Both the position numbers and the translations under genes were made by a program. Shown here in pieces: positions 1 to 6,088 of a DNA stretch of 6,732 bases. The stretch is from JBGSMB01 sp041740375 (GTDB lineage Bacteria; Patescibacteriota; Saccharimonadia; Saccharimonadales; JAGQMS01): positions 1 through 6,732 of the forward strand of contig JBGSMB010000013.1 of NCBI GenBank assembly GCA_041740375.1, in the 5' to 3' direction. Under the pieces are notes generated by a model. It had not been told where the DNA came from and did not search any database. It was given only the letters and a program-made list of their open reading frames with translations. The first letter of the stretch is position 1. Each line of letters starts with the position of its first letter.

Positions 1-90
1 TATTCTGAGTTGCCCGATGGCATTTTGGCGTCGCTGTACTGGATCGGTACTGATGAAGTTTTCGCAGAAGCCGTTGGAAGGCGTAAGTAA
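1..90 (+). CDS. 3' end of an unrecognised protein gene (5' truncated by window edge)
   Basis: Frame 1 is open from the first base to a TAA at 88-90 and encodes 29 C-terminal residues, from YSELPDGIL through DEVFAEAV to GRRK. I do not recognise the family from so short a tail. This frame is preferred over frame 2, which is also open here, because the TAA is followed at once by a strong intrinsic terminator, whereas frame 2 would read through that hairpin. The tail is mixed hydrophobic and acidic with a basic terminus, and nothing in it suggests a membrane segment. The gene converges with pth across the terminator. Confidence 0.6.
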   Translation, partial: YSELPDGILASLYWIGTDEVFAEAVGRRK

Positions 91-131
91 AAGAGCAGCC
101 CTCCCTATTCCGGGGAGGGTTTTCTCTTTTA
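88..131. terminator. Bidirectional intrinsic terminator between convergent genes
   Basis: A perfect 7-bp GC-rich stem (CCCTCCC 99-105, GGGAGGG 113-119) with a 7-nt loop is followed by a T-rich run at 120-130. The flanks add a second pairing, TAAAAGAG at 88-95 with CTCTTTTA at 124-131, so A and T tracts flank both sides and the element can work in either direction. It ends the + strand gene stopping at 90 and probably also pth, which comes from the other side and stops at 205. Confidence 0.85.
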
Positions 132-204
132 AAAGAATAAAAATTTGAAACTATGTTTGACGGCGAAAGCTAACCGCGACTAAACCCATAATTACAGATA
201 TATT

Positions 205-807
205 TTACGGAGTGACCCAGTTTTCGATGTGTTCAACTGTCGTTGTGAGCAGCTTAGGAAGCCGGCGCTTTTCGGGGCCTGCGAACTTTTGAAGTACGAA
301 GTCGGCGCTGTCCATTTGTTCGGGTGTTTTTGGGCCAATTCCGAGCCTTAGGCGAAAGAAATCTTCTCCGCAGTGCTTGATTATAGATTTAATGCCATTG
401 TGCCCTGCAGAGCTTCCTGCGCGCTTAAGACGTATATCACCGAGCGTAAGGTCTAACTCGTCGTACACTACAAGCACTTGGCTAATTGGTACTTGATAAT
501 AATCCATAAGCGCACGCACTGCTTGACCACTTTCATTCATGTAGGTTTCGGGCTTTGCGAGGATGATCTGGTCGCCATCGACGTTTACAATTGCCTGCTT
601 GCATTTTTGGTCTTTTTTTGTCACAAAAGTTACATCGTAGTGCTCTGCTAGTTTGTCGATCGCCATAAAACCGAAGTTATGTCGCGTACCGTCGTACTCC
701 GATCCTGGGTTTCCCAGTCCTACTACTAACTTCTTTTTCTCAGAGGTGCTAAGAGAATATTTAAGTGTAATCGGAGAGATCATATCTTTTCTCTGAAATA
801 ATGCCAT
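205..807 (-). CDS. pth: Peptidyl-tRNA hydrolase (Pth)
   Basis: Cytosolic esterase that frees tRNA from peptidyl-tRNAs dropped by stalled ribosomes. From the ATG at 807-805 it is 200 aa, near the family's usual length. Residues below are numbered from that start, with E. coli equivalents. The core begins at KLVVGLGNPG, where N33 matches E. coli N10. GTRHNFGF carries the catalytic base H43 (H20), KPETYMNESG carries N91 (N68), VVYDELDL carries D116 (D93), and GHNG carries H136/N137 (H113/N114). All key residues are present. The frame extends 15 codons upstream to another ATG at 852-850, but that would put some 40 residues before the fold; MALFQRK at 807 is a more natural start. No SD site precedes either ATG. 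It is divergent from the 316-aa gene and converges on the terminator at 88-131. Confidence 0.95.
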   Translation of the reverse strand: MALFQRKDMISPITLKYSLSTSEKKKLVVGLGNPGSEYDGTRHNFGFMAIDKLAEHYDVTFVTKKDQKCKQAIVNVDGDQIILAKPETYMNESGQAVRALMDYYQVPISQVLVVYDELDLTLGDIRLKRAGSSAGHNGIKSIIKHCGEDFFRLRLGIGPKTPEQMDSADFVLQKFAGPEKRRLPKLLTTTVEHIENWVTP

Positions 808-813
808 CGCTAT

Positions 814-842
814 ATGGTAGATGGTAAAAGGTGTTTGGTAAA
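814..842 (-). promoter_or_regulatory. Candidate pth promoter (leaderless arrangement)
   Basis: On the minus strand TTTACC (842-837) and TACCAT (819-814) are separated by 17 nt, and the -10 ends 6 nt before the ATG at 807, so transcription would begin at or next to the start codon. The hexamers are only moderate matches. A competing candidate is the extended -10 TGCTATGGT at 868-860 with TTGCGT at 890-885 (19-nt spacer), which would make a leaderless message at the ATG at 852 or a leader of about 45 nt to 807. The sequence alone does not decide between them. Confidence 0.35.
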
Positions 843-880
843 TGGCAGTCATTTTTTACACCATAGCAACACACCAATAA

Positions 881-909
881 TTGCACGCAACATTAAAAAG
901 TTATATAAT
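881..909 (+). promoter_or_regulatory. Strong sigma70-type promoter for the 316-aa gene
   Basis: TTGCAC (881-886), a 17-nt spacer and a perfect TATAAT (904-909). A start site 7-8 nt downstream falls at about 916-917, which leaves at most 2-3 nt before the ATG at 919. No SD-like purine run lies between. The message is therefore predicted to be leaderless. The -35 lies in the near-palindrome TTGCACGCAA (881-890), whose other arm could serve as a -35 for the divergent pth gene. Confidence 0.75.
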
Positions 910-918
910 ATGTATATT

Positions 919-1869
919 ATGTTGTGGAAACCAGACTCATATGTGGGCAACCCCGAATTACCGCAAACTCGCCCCGTTGACAGGGCAAGAAACATGCTCG
1001 CATTGGAGCCGCCTATAGCAGAATTTTCTAAGTATTTTTTTACCGCTATGCGTAAGTCGTATGATCGTCAGCACACTATTGATGTGCCTGTTGATAACGG
1101 AATATTAGCCATGCAGCGCCTAGTAAGTCTTATGTGTACACAATTGGGTATACGCGACATGCAGTCATTTGGACCAGAGCAAAGCACCCTAGCAAATAGA
1201 CATATGTATGGACATTCAGCGGATGACGAAATATCTGCCATACGAATGGTCGGTGATGGACTGAGCGCATATAGGTTTGTTCATCTGCTTTCACTCTACA
1301 AACTCGGTGCAATTGATGTAGCTTCATTTTCATTCTCTGCATCAGATGAATCTGTAACTATAGAAGAAACAGCCGTAATGTTTCGTTCAGATTGGTTTAT
1401 AGAACTATCTCGTGATTTAGCGGGCTTTCACAATGCCTACTTGAGAACCGCAGAAAGCGGTACTACATCGACTCATTTACTCAATCGAGCGGTAGAATTA
1501 GAAGAATTATGCGGTCATATACTTACAGAGAACGGAGCAGTCAGATTAAGCGAAGACGGTAGAGGCTTTATTCGAGAACTGCGACATGAGCATAATCGAA
1601 AAGTTAGAAAAAAGAATAATCTTCTTTCGGGCTACGCTGCAACATCATCAGGATGTCCAGTGCGACACAGACAGTTTGGTGCCCAAGCAATAATCGGTAC
1701 TGCTCATATTGAAGATATTTCTTCTTGGCAGAACGCAGGTATTGCACATATTGAGGGCGAGCGAGTAGTTGTAGATTATGACGTTATGAGAGAAGGATCA
1801 CTATTCCTTGCGGATATGCTTGAAAAAGCAATTGTCCTACCACCCTCTGACGAGGTTGGAAATTTTTAG
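919..1869 (+). CDS. Unrecognised 316-aa protein
   Basis: I do not recognise this family. The frame is open from 814, but a promoter at 881-909 lies inside that extension, so the ATG at 919 is chosen: 316 aa, starting MLWKPDSYVG. No signal peptide or clear membrane segment is visible. The protein looks soluble and largely helical. A basic stretch (HEHNRKVRKKNN, 223-234) precedes a motif GYAATSSGCPVRHRQ (238-252) whose Cys, Pro and His (C246, P247, H250) might bind a metal or act in redox chemistry; that is speculation. Another Cys lies at 73 and another at 198. Codon use includes many ATA, AGA and TTA codons. It is divergent from pth and shares a 4-bp tail-to-tail overlap with der, with no terminator between. 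Confidence 0.75.
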   Translation: MLWKPDSYVGNPELPQTRPVDRARNMLALEPPIAEFSKYFFTAMRKSYDRQHTIDVPVDNGILAMQRLVSLMCTQLGIRDMQSFGPEQSTLANRHMYGHSADDEISAIRMVGDGLSAYRFVHLLSLYKLGAIDVASFSFSASDESVTIEETAVMFRSDWFIELSRDLAGFHNAYLRTAESGTTSTHLLNRAVELEELCGHILTENGAVRLSEDGRGFIRELRHEHNRKVRKKNNLLSGYAATSSGCPVRHRQFGAQAIIGTAHIEDISSWQNAGIAHIEGERVVVDYDVMREGSLFLADMLEKAIVLPPSDEVGNF

Positions 1870-3281
1870 CGCTTCTTAGTACGAGCGTACTTTTCTTTGG
1901 TTTTGGGGACTTGATCTGGCCTTAGGTGCTTTTTCCATTCATAACCATCAGCAAGCTTCTTGCGGTCGATGTGCTTTTCGATGTAGTCGACGTAAATTGC
2001 GGTTCCTTCAAAGCCGTATTCGCGGCGCATTTCTTTCTCTATGTACCGCTTATAGCTCCAGTGGAGCAGGTTCATGTGCGCGCCAAACACTTTGAAGGTT
2101 GGTGTGTCGGCATCGTTGATCTGCGTAATGTAGTTCAGCTTCGGGTGGCTATTTTTAAGGCCAGCTGGGGGGTGGCGGTCAACTCTATCGCGCAACCAGG
2201 CGTTTAATACTGGCGTCTTAATGCGTGTCTCACGAGCTTTGACTATATCTAGTGTCATTTCAAATAGCTTGCTGACATTCTGGCCATCGATAGCGCTGGT
2301 GAAAATAAGTGGTGCCCACGGCGTAAAATCGAAGTGATATGCAAGCTCTTTAGCTAATTTATCCCGCGAATATGGATCCTTGTCGTAGCTGTCCCACTTA
2401 CTGATAGCGATTATGAGTCCCTTGCCCGCTTCTTTGATCATACCGGCGATTTTCTGGTCAAGAGAGGTACCAAATTCGTGTACGTCCATGAGGAGTATGC
2501 ACACATCTGCTTCTTCGATGGCGGCTATTGTTCTGAGGACGGAGAACTTCTCCACTCCTACCTCAATTTTTCCGCTTCTCCGAATACCTGCCGTGTCGAG
2601 AAGTTCAACTTCCCTTTTCTCGTATTTAATAATGCTTCGGTTGACATCACGTGTGGTGCCGGCTCGATCTGCGACAATCGCCTGCTGCTTTTTTGCAAGG
2701 GCGTTAAATAGTGCACTCTTACCCACATTAGGCCGGCCTATTAGTGCCAGCCGTATCCGGTCATCGGCTTCTTTAATACTTGCTTTTGGAATCTGTTTAA
2801 CAACGTAGTCCAGCATACCTTCGATCCCCATGTTTTGCGTGGCAGATGTATGGAAGATAGTTTTGATGCCAAGCTTTTCAAAATAATCGAGCTTGGCACG
2901 CATCGCTTGGTCGATCTTGTTGATAATAAGCGCGACGGGCTTTTTAGATTTCAAAGCAAGTTTAGCGACACGACGATCTTCCTCTGTAATCTGTGTTGTA
3001 GCCTCTACGGTGACGAGGATTATATCTGCGCTATCGGTTGCCTGGATAATCTGCTCTTGAATCGTAAATTCGAAATCGTCTTCAGCAGTTTTGAGCCCTG
3101 CGGTGTCGACAAGCCAAAAATCTTGGTTCTGCCAGCTCGCACGTGCGGAGATGCTATCTCTAGTTGTGCCAGCTTCACGAGCAACAACAGCCTCTCTTCT
3201 CCGAAGTACGGAGTTAAACAGACTGCTTTTACCTACGTTGGCGCGGCCAACTATCGCCACAATTGGCGTGTGTTTACTCAT
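1866..3281 (-). CDS. der: Ribosome assembly GTPase Der (EngA), two G domains plus KH-like domain
   Basis: Essential GTPase needed for maturation of the 50S ribosomal subunit. From the ATG at 3281-3279 it is 471 aa, a typical length. Motif positions in that numbering: first G domain GRANVGKSS (12-20), DTAG (59-62), NKID (121-124), TSA (145-147); second G domain GRPNVGKS (182-189), DTAG (229-232), SKWD (294-297), TSA (328-330); then the C-terminal KH-like domain (about 348-440) and a basic tail rich in Lys/Arg. Two tandem G domains followed by KH is specific to Der. A TTG two codons upstream (3287) is rejected because it lies at the predicted transcription start. The second G4 motif has Ser where Asn is usual. 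The stop codon overlaps that of the 316-aa gene. Confidence 0.97.
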   Translation of the reverse strand: MSKHTPIVAIVGRANVGKSSLFNSVLRRREAVVAREAGTTRDSISARASWQNQDFWLVDTAGLKTAEDDFEFTIQEQIIQATDSADIILVTVEATTQITEEDRRVAKLALKSKKPVALIINKIDQAMRAKLDYFEKLGIKTIFHTSATQNMGIEGMLDYVVKQIPKASIKEADDRIRLALIGRPNVGKSALFNALAKKQQAIVADRAGTTRDVNRSIIKYEKREVELLDTAGIRRSGKIEVGVEKFSVLRTIAAIEEADVCILLMDVHEFGTSLDQKIAGMIKEAGKGLIIAISKWDSYDKDPYSRDKLAKELAYHFDFTPWAPLIFTSAIDGQNVSKLFEMTLDIVKARETRIKTPVLNAWLRDRVDRHPPAGLKNSHPKLNYITQINDADTPTFKVFGAHMNLLHWSYKRYIEKEMRREYGFEGTAIYVDYIEKHIDRKKLADGYEWKKHLRPDQVPKTKEKYARTKKR

Positions 3282-3289
3282 ATCCAACC

Positions 3290-3298
3290 ATTATAACA
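3290..3298 (-). promoter_or_regulatory. Extended -10 promoter for der
   Basis: The minus strand reads TGTTATAAT at 3298-3290, a perfect TATAAT with the TG extension. No good -35 is seen 17 nt upstream (TAGTAA), which the extended -10 can offset. The start site predicted 7 nt downstream is near 3283, giving a leader of about 2 nt before the ATG at 3281, so der appears leaderless. The same nonamer occurs at 5136-5144. Confidence 0.7.
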
Positions 3299-3311
3299 GA
3301 GATAAAGGCCA

Positions 3312-3340
3312 TTTACTATTATGTAATAAAATTGTATACT
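3312..3340 (+). promoter_or_regulatory. Promoter for the 3351/3472 transcript
   Basis: TTTACT (3312-3317), a 17-nt spacer and TATACT (3335-3340). Predicted initiation near 3347-3348 is 3-4 nt before the ATG at 3351, again a nearly leaderless layout. The real long frame begins only about 110-130 nt further on, which is what makes the 5' end of this gene puzzling. Confidence 0.65.
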
Positions 3341-3350
3341 TTACCTAAAT

Positions 3351-3431
3351 ATGTCAGAAATATATAACCAAAACGAAGAAGCACTTCGTCAGCGAGTTGA
3401 GGCGTTAGTGTCCGAACCGCAACATAATTGA
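3351..3431 (+). CDS. 26-codon leaderless ORF: leader peptide or frame-shifted 5' end of the next gene
   Basis: ATG at 3351, 10 nt after a good -10 box, encodes 26 residues from MSEIYNQNEE through RQRVEALV to SEPQHN and ends at TGA 3429-3431. The sequence looks like ordinary protein. The downstream frame (+1 relative to this one) is open from 3409 and also looks coding before its first ATG (IIDAVRDTWSF up to the ATG at 3457). One extra base somewhere in 3407-3431 would separate the two, so this may be the true N terminus of the large protein. The alternative is a short leader ORF followed by SD-driven initiation at 3472. I cannot decide between them from one sequence. Confidence 0.4.
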   Translation: MSEIYNQNEEALRQRVEALVSEPQHN

Positions 3432-3461
3432 TGCCGTAAGGGATACTTGGTCGTTTATGAC

Positions 3462-3467
3462 AGGAGG
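3462..3467 (+). promoter_or_regulatory. Shine-Dalgarno AGGAGG deciding the 3472 start
   Basis: AGGAGG lies 4 nt before the ATG at 3472. The spacing is short but usable. It favours 3472 over the ATG at 3457, which has neither an SD site nor a leaderless position. The same bases would encode Gly-Gly-Glu if translation came from further upstream, so the match could be fortuitous. Confidence 0.5.
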
Positions 3468-3471
3468 AGAA

Positions 3472-5148
3472 ATGCCCGATTCGGTGATTGAGATCGCGAG
3501 GAGTCGGGCCATGGGTAATCCGTACGCTCCAGATCTATGGCAATTAAAACATTTTGTGCAGTACACCGACCCGACCCTACAGACACCGCTAGGAAAGCTC
3601 TTTATCTCGAGAAAACATAATCTGATTGAAACTGATGAAGTATCGCCAAATAGTGGCATGCCACTGCAAGACCCTTTTAGCCGCGAATTGATTAGTTTAC
3701 TAGGTGAGCAGATCTTAGATACGGCTTATTTGTCTTGCGGTGAAGGTATCGACGAAGTTATAGAAACTGCAAAGGCTGAGTTAGAGCAAATTGAGGATCC
3801 TTTTGAGGCGACCAAAATTGTTTGTAAGACTGTAGGGCTTCTCGTAGATTCGCTTCGCGAGCTAGACGCAGAAGGCCTAGAACGTGAAGCAATGCTTAAG
3901 GACGAGAAAGGTCAACAAATAAATCATATTCTTAAACTTTCGCCTATGACAGTATCCCTCGACAACGAAAAACGATTCATGCCTTCTTGCTTGTCAATTT
4001 CTATTATATGCGCATCACTGTTGCGCAAGATAGGAGTAGACGAAGTTCTGCACGCGGGAGTATTAGCTCAGTCGGGAGTATATTTAGCTCAAGCAAGTCA
4101 TACAATCGCGCATGAAATAACAACTTGGGCAGATGCCCATAATGTGACCACAGGCGATCCGCTGCGACAGTTGTTAGAACGTATCAAAAGACAATCGTAT
4201 AGGACCGCTATAGATTATGATCCTCATTCCACGGTTTTATTTAAATTAAAAAGTAGGTGGACGCTTTTTGATCCTTATGCGGATAGAGTTTTATACGAGA
4301 GTCAGTATATGAGTGAATGCATCGATGACACTGCTGAAATGGTGAATTCGCACAAAGGGCTACAAGTGGTGGGCTTTTATGATAGCGACGTGACCGAACT
4401 CGCTATGTCGGAGGCGATAACCACTGTATTTGAAATAATTGCAGAAAACCTGCCATCAAAGGCAAGATGGCAAAAGGCTCTCGATACCGCAATTGTCTAT
4501 AACGATTGGCGAGTACTTATGGACGTATTTACAATTGTGAATAATAAGATAAATGTTGGATATGCTGAGTTACTAGGGGTAAGTTCTTTGTTTGATAATA
4601 TTGTTCTTGCACGTGCAGAGACATATGGTCACGATGACTCAGAATTCGACAGTATGCTTACAGAATATACTCAAAAATTTCTGATGAAGTCTTTAGCGCA
4701 ACAGGTGTTTGGATTAAAAAGAGTTAATGACGACGAACTTAGATCAGCCCTAGCGCGTTGCGATACCGACCCTAGTTTTTATAAAAATCGTGTTGAAGAC
4801 CTATATTTATGGCCATTTACCGCATTCGTTCGAGGTCTTCAGCAGCTTCGTAGACATCACGAAGGAGATTTCATGGAAGCACGCCATGCGAGGTACCCTC
4901 ACAATACAATGGAGGTCGGTGAAGTAACTCACCGCGTAGGATTTACTTCACTATTAGATGTTTCATACGGGCTTGGATATGAACTACCACTTTCGTTATG
5001 GATGAGTATGTCAACAAGCCAGCTGCCTTATTTATATGCGAAACAGACAGACTCGGTTGGCGACAGAGAAAAAGTTTTAGCAGATCGCCTAGGTTACCTT
5101 GTATCAAAGGATTTGTCGCGCTATCGCCAGTTAAGTGTTATAATATAG
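3472..5148 (+). CDS. Large protein with possible transglutaminase-like Cys/His/Asp core
   Basis: 558 aa from the ATG at 3472 (563 from 3457; longer if joined to the ORF at 3351). I do not recognise the full-length family. Residues about 165-270 resemble the core of transglutaminase-like/SirB1-type proteins: RFMPSCLSISIICASLLRKIG puts Cys173 (codon 3988-3990) at the start of a helix, HSTVLFKLKSRWTLFDPY gives His252 (4225-4227) in one strand and Asp267 (4270-4272) after Trp-x-x-Phe in the next. That order and spacing fit a Cys-His-Asp triad; activity is inference. The rest looks helical and soluble, with an acidic N-terminal region and a C-terminal part containing DLYLWPFTAFVRG. No signal peptide or membrane segment is seen. 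Many ATA and TTA codons are used. The last codons contain the promoter of the 58-aa gene. Confidence 0.8.
   Translation: MPDSVIEIARSRAMGNPYAPDLWQLKHFVQYTDPTLQTPLGKLFISRKHNLIETDEVSPNSGMPLQDPFSRELISLLGEQILDTAYLSCGEGIDEVIETAKAELEQIEDPFEATKIVCKTVGLLVDSLRELDAEGLEREAMLKDEKGQQINHILKLSPMTVSLDNEKRFMPSCLSISIICASLLRKIGVDEVLHAGVLAQSGVYLAQASHTIAHEITTWADAHNVTTGDPLRQLLERIKRQSYRTAIDYDPHSTVLFKLKSRWTLFDPYADRVLYESQYMSECIDDTAEMVNSHKGLQVVGFYDSDVTELAMSEAITTVFEIIAENLPSKARWQKALDTAIVYNDWRVLMDVFTIVNNKINVGYAELLGVSSLFDNIVLARAETYGHDDSEFDSMLTEYTQKFLMKSLAQQVFGLKRVNDDELRSALARCDTDPSFYKNRVEDLYLWPFTAFVRGLQQLRRHHEGDFMEARHARYPHNTMEVGEVTHRVGFTSLLDVSYGLGYELPLSLWMSMSTSQLPYLYAKQTDSVGDREKVLADRLGYLVSKDLSRYRQLSVII
5136..5144 (+). promoter_or_regulatory. 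Extended -10 promoter for the 58-aa gene, inside the upstream gene's last codons
   Basis: TGTTATAAT, the same nonamer as at der, ends 2 nt before the TAG (5146-5148) of the preceding gene. The only -35-like sequence is TTGTCG (5113-5118) with a long 20-nt spacer. Predicted start is near 5151, giving a leader of about 22 nt to the ATG at 5173. Confidence 0.6.
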
Positions 5149-5172
5149 TTTCCCTAGAGAAAGCTGGTTGAT

Positions 5173-5349
5173 ATGCCCGATCCGAAGATCGATCCGAAAG
5201 ATCTCGAGGCGCTTCTGGACGCCGCGGGGGTTGGTAAGCGAACCAAGAAGAACATTCTTCGCACCAACTCTGACAAGGCAGAAGCGAAGCCGAGCAAGAA
5301 GGTTGTCGGCCAGGGTGCAAATGAGCGCCCAGAGATTGCTCTGATCTAG
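5173..5349 (+). CDS. Small charged 58-aa protein, unrecognised
   Basis: ATG at 5173 to TAG at 5347-5349, 58 aa, beginning MPDPKIDPKDLEALLDAAG. An acidic helical N-terminal third (DPKDLEALLDAAG) is followed by a basic middle (GKRTKKNILR), a Lys/Ala-rich linker (DKAEAKPSKK) and a short tail. By my count there are 12 Lys/Arg and 9 Asp/Glu. It has no Cys, Trp or membrane segment. Codon third positions are strikingly GC-rich (38 of 58 by hand count), unlike the 558-aa gene before it, which suggests high expression. The upstream SD match is weak (AGAGAAAG at 5156-5163). This is the only possible ATG, since an in-frame stop lies at 5155-5157. It has its own promoter and a long 3' hairpin. Function unknown; a nucleic-acid- or ribosome-binding role is a guess from charge. 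Confidence 0.7.
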   Translation: MPDPKIDPKDLEALLDAAGVGKRTKKNILRTNSDKAEAKPSKKVVGQGANERPEIALI

Positions 5350-5357
5350 CAGCTGAG

Positions 5358-5404
5358 GTTGTAGTGTGGGGGTGGCGAGATTGTTCTCGTTACCCCCACA
5401 CAAC
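5358..5404. terminator. Long 3' hairpin between convergent genes, possible terminator
   Basis: Positions 5365-5380 pair with 5385-5400 over 16 bp (two G-U pairs) around a TTGT tetraloop. GTTG 5358-5361 with CAAC 5401-5404 extends it across a 3-nt bulge. It starts 8 nt after the stop of the 58-aa gene and ends 7 nt from the stop of the pseudouridine synthase gene. Neither strand has a T-run directly after the stem; on the + strand the nearest (GGGTTTTTTC) begins 13 nt later. It may be a non-canonical terminator or a 3' end-protecting structure rather than a classical intrinsic terminator. Confidence 0.65.
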
Positions 5405-5411
5405 CGCTTCT

Positions 5412-6077
5412 CTAGGGTTTTTTCATTTTTGTTACTTTTCCTAATTCAAGACTTCCCAGAGTATAATCACCAATTTGTATTCGTTTTAGGGCAACTACAT
5501 CGATGCCCAGTTCTATGAATGTTTTTCTAATCTGACGGTTCTTTCCGGTTTGCATGGTAATTCTATAGCTCATTTTTTCTGACATGGGTTTCACGTCGAG
5601 CTTACTAATATAATCTCGAACCGGTATCCCTTCTTTTAGTCGTTCGATATCTTGTTTACTAAGCGATTTATTCAGTGCGACCTCATACACTTTCAGTGTA
5701 TTTTTACTTGGGTGTGAAAATTCTTGAATTAGCGAACCGTCATTTGTGAATAGGATGAGTCCAGAGCTATCTTTATCTAGACGTCCTATGAGATTCAGTG
5801 CTGAATATTCTTTGGGTACAAGCTCATATACTGTTTTGCTTCCCTGCCCTCGCCTACTACATACATAGCCGAGCGGCTTATTTAGAGCAAGCACTATAGT
5901 TTCTTCTGTTGGTGGTGCGAGTACTTTGCCGTCAAGGGTTATTTCATCATCTTCTTTGGTGTCGTATCCAGGCGTAGGCATTGCGCCATTGACACGAACC
6001 CGATCGTTTTTTATTACGTCATCTGCTGCTCTCCTTGAGAGCGAGGTGGTGCTTGCGATGTATTTATTAAGTCTCAT
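5412..6077 (-). CDS. rRNA pseudouridine synthase, RsuA/RluB/RluE/RluF family
   Basis: Converts a specific uridine in rRNA to pseudouridine during ribosome maturation. From the ATG at 6077-6075 it is 221 aa. An N-terminal S4 RNA-binding domain (about 1-46, MRLNKYIA, LSRRAAD, VRVNG) is followed by the synthase domain: LNKPLGYVCS (65-74), the catalytic motif GRLDKDSSG (98-106) with Asp101, LILFTNDG (107-114), and the C-terminal GKNRQIRKTF (178-187) and LGSLELGKV signature. S4 plus this GRLD form marks the RsuA/RluB/E/F family rather than TruB or RluA. RluB-like (23S) is the best guess, but the target base cannot be set from sequence alone, so no symbol is given. A TTG four codons upstream overlaps the -10 box and is rejected. 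It is divergent from the repeat-protein gene. Confidence 0.93.
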   Translation of the reverse strand: MRLNKYIASTTSLSRRAADDVIKNDRVRVNGAMPTPGYDTKEDDEITLDGKVLAPPTEETIVLALNKPLGYVCSRRGQGSKTVYELVPKEYSALNLIGRLDKDSSGLILFTNDGSLIQEFSHPSKNTLKVYEVALNKSLSKQDIERLKEGIPVRDYISKLDVKPMSEKMSYRITMQTGKNRQIRKTFIELGIDVVALKRIQIGDYTLGSLELGKVTKMKKP

Positions 6078-6088
6078 GATCTCTAGCA

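Noticed and set aside
132..204. Possible RNA gene or promoter in the gap after the first terminator (TTTGACGG at 159-166)
   Set aside because: No -10 box at suitable spacing, no stable fold and no cloverleaf seen.
814..918. Longer start (ATG at 814) for the 316-aa gene
   Set aside because: The extension overlaps the pth 5' end on the other strand and contains the strong promoter at 881-909, whose transcript would begin after the 814 ATG.
1926..3348. Several + strand frames opposite der (77-153 aa)
   Set aside because: They are shadows of der, which has complete motifs. The translations show low-complexity Cys/Ser/Leu-rich sequence without family features.
3472..5148. TGA read as glycine (Absconditabacteria/Gracilibacteria code)
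   Set aside because: All recognised proteins use GGN for glycine at conserved positions and none needs an in-frame TGA.
5131..5403. Minus-strand 90-aa and 60-aa frames opposite the 58-aa gene
   Set aside because: They begin in or beside the hairpin, have no promoter or SD site and run into the 3' end of the large gene. The + strand frame has a promoter and coherent charge pattern.
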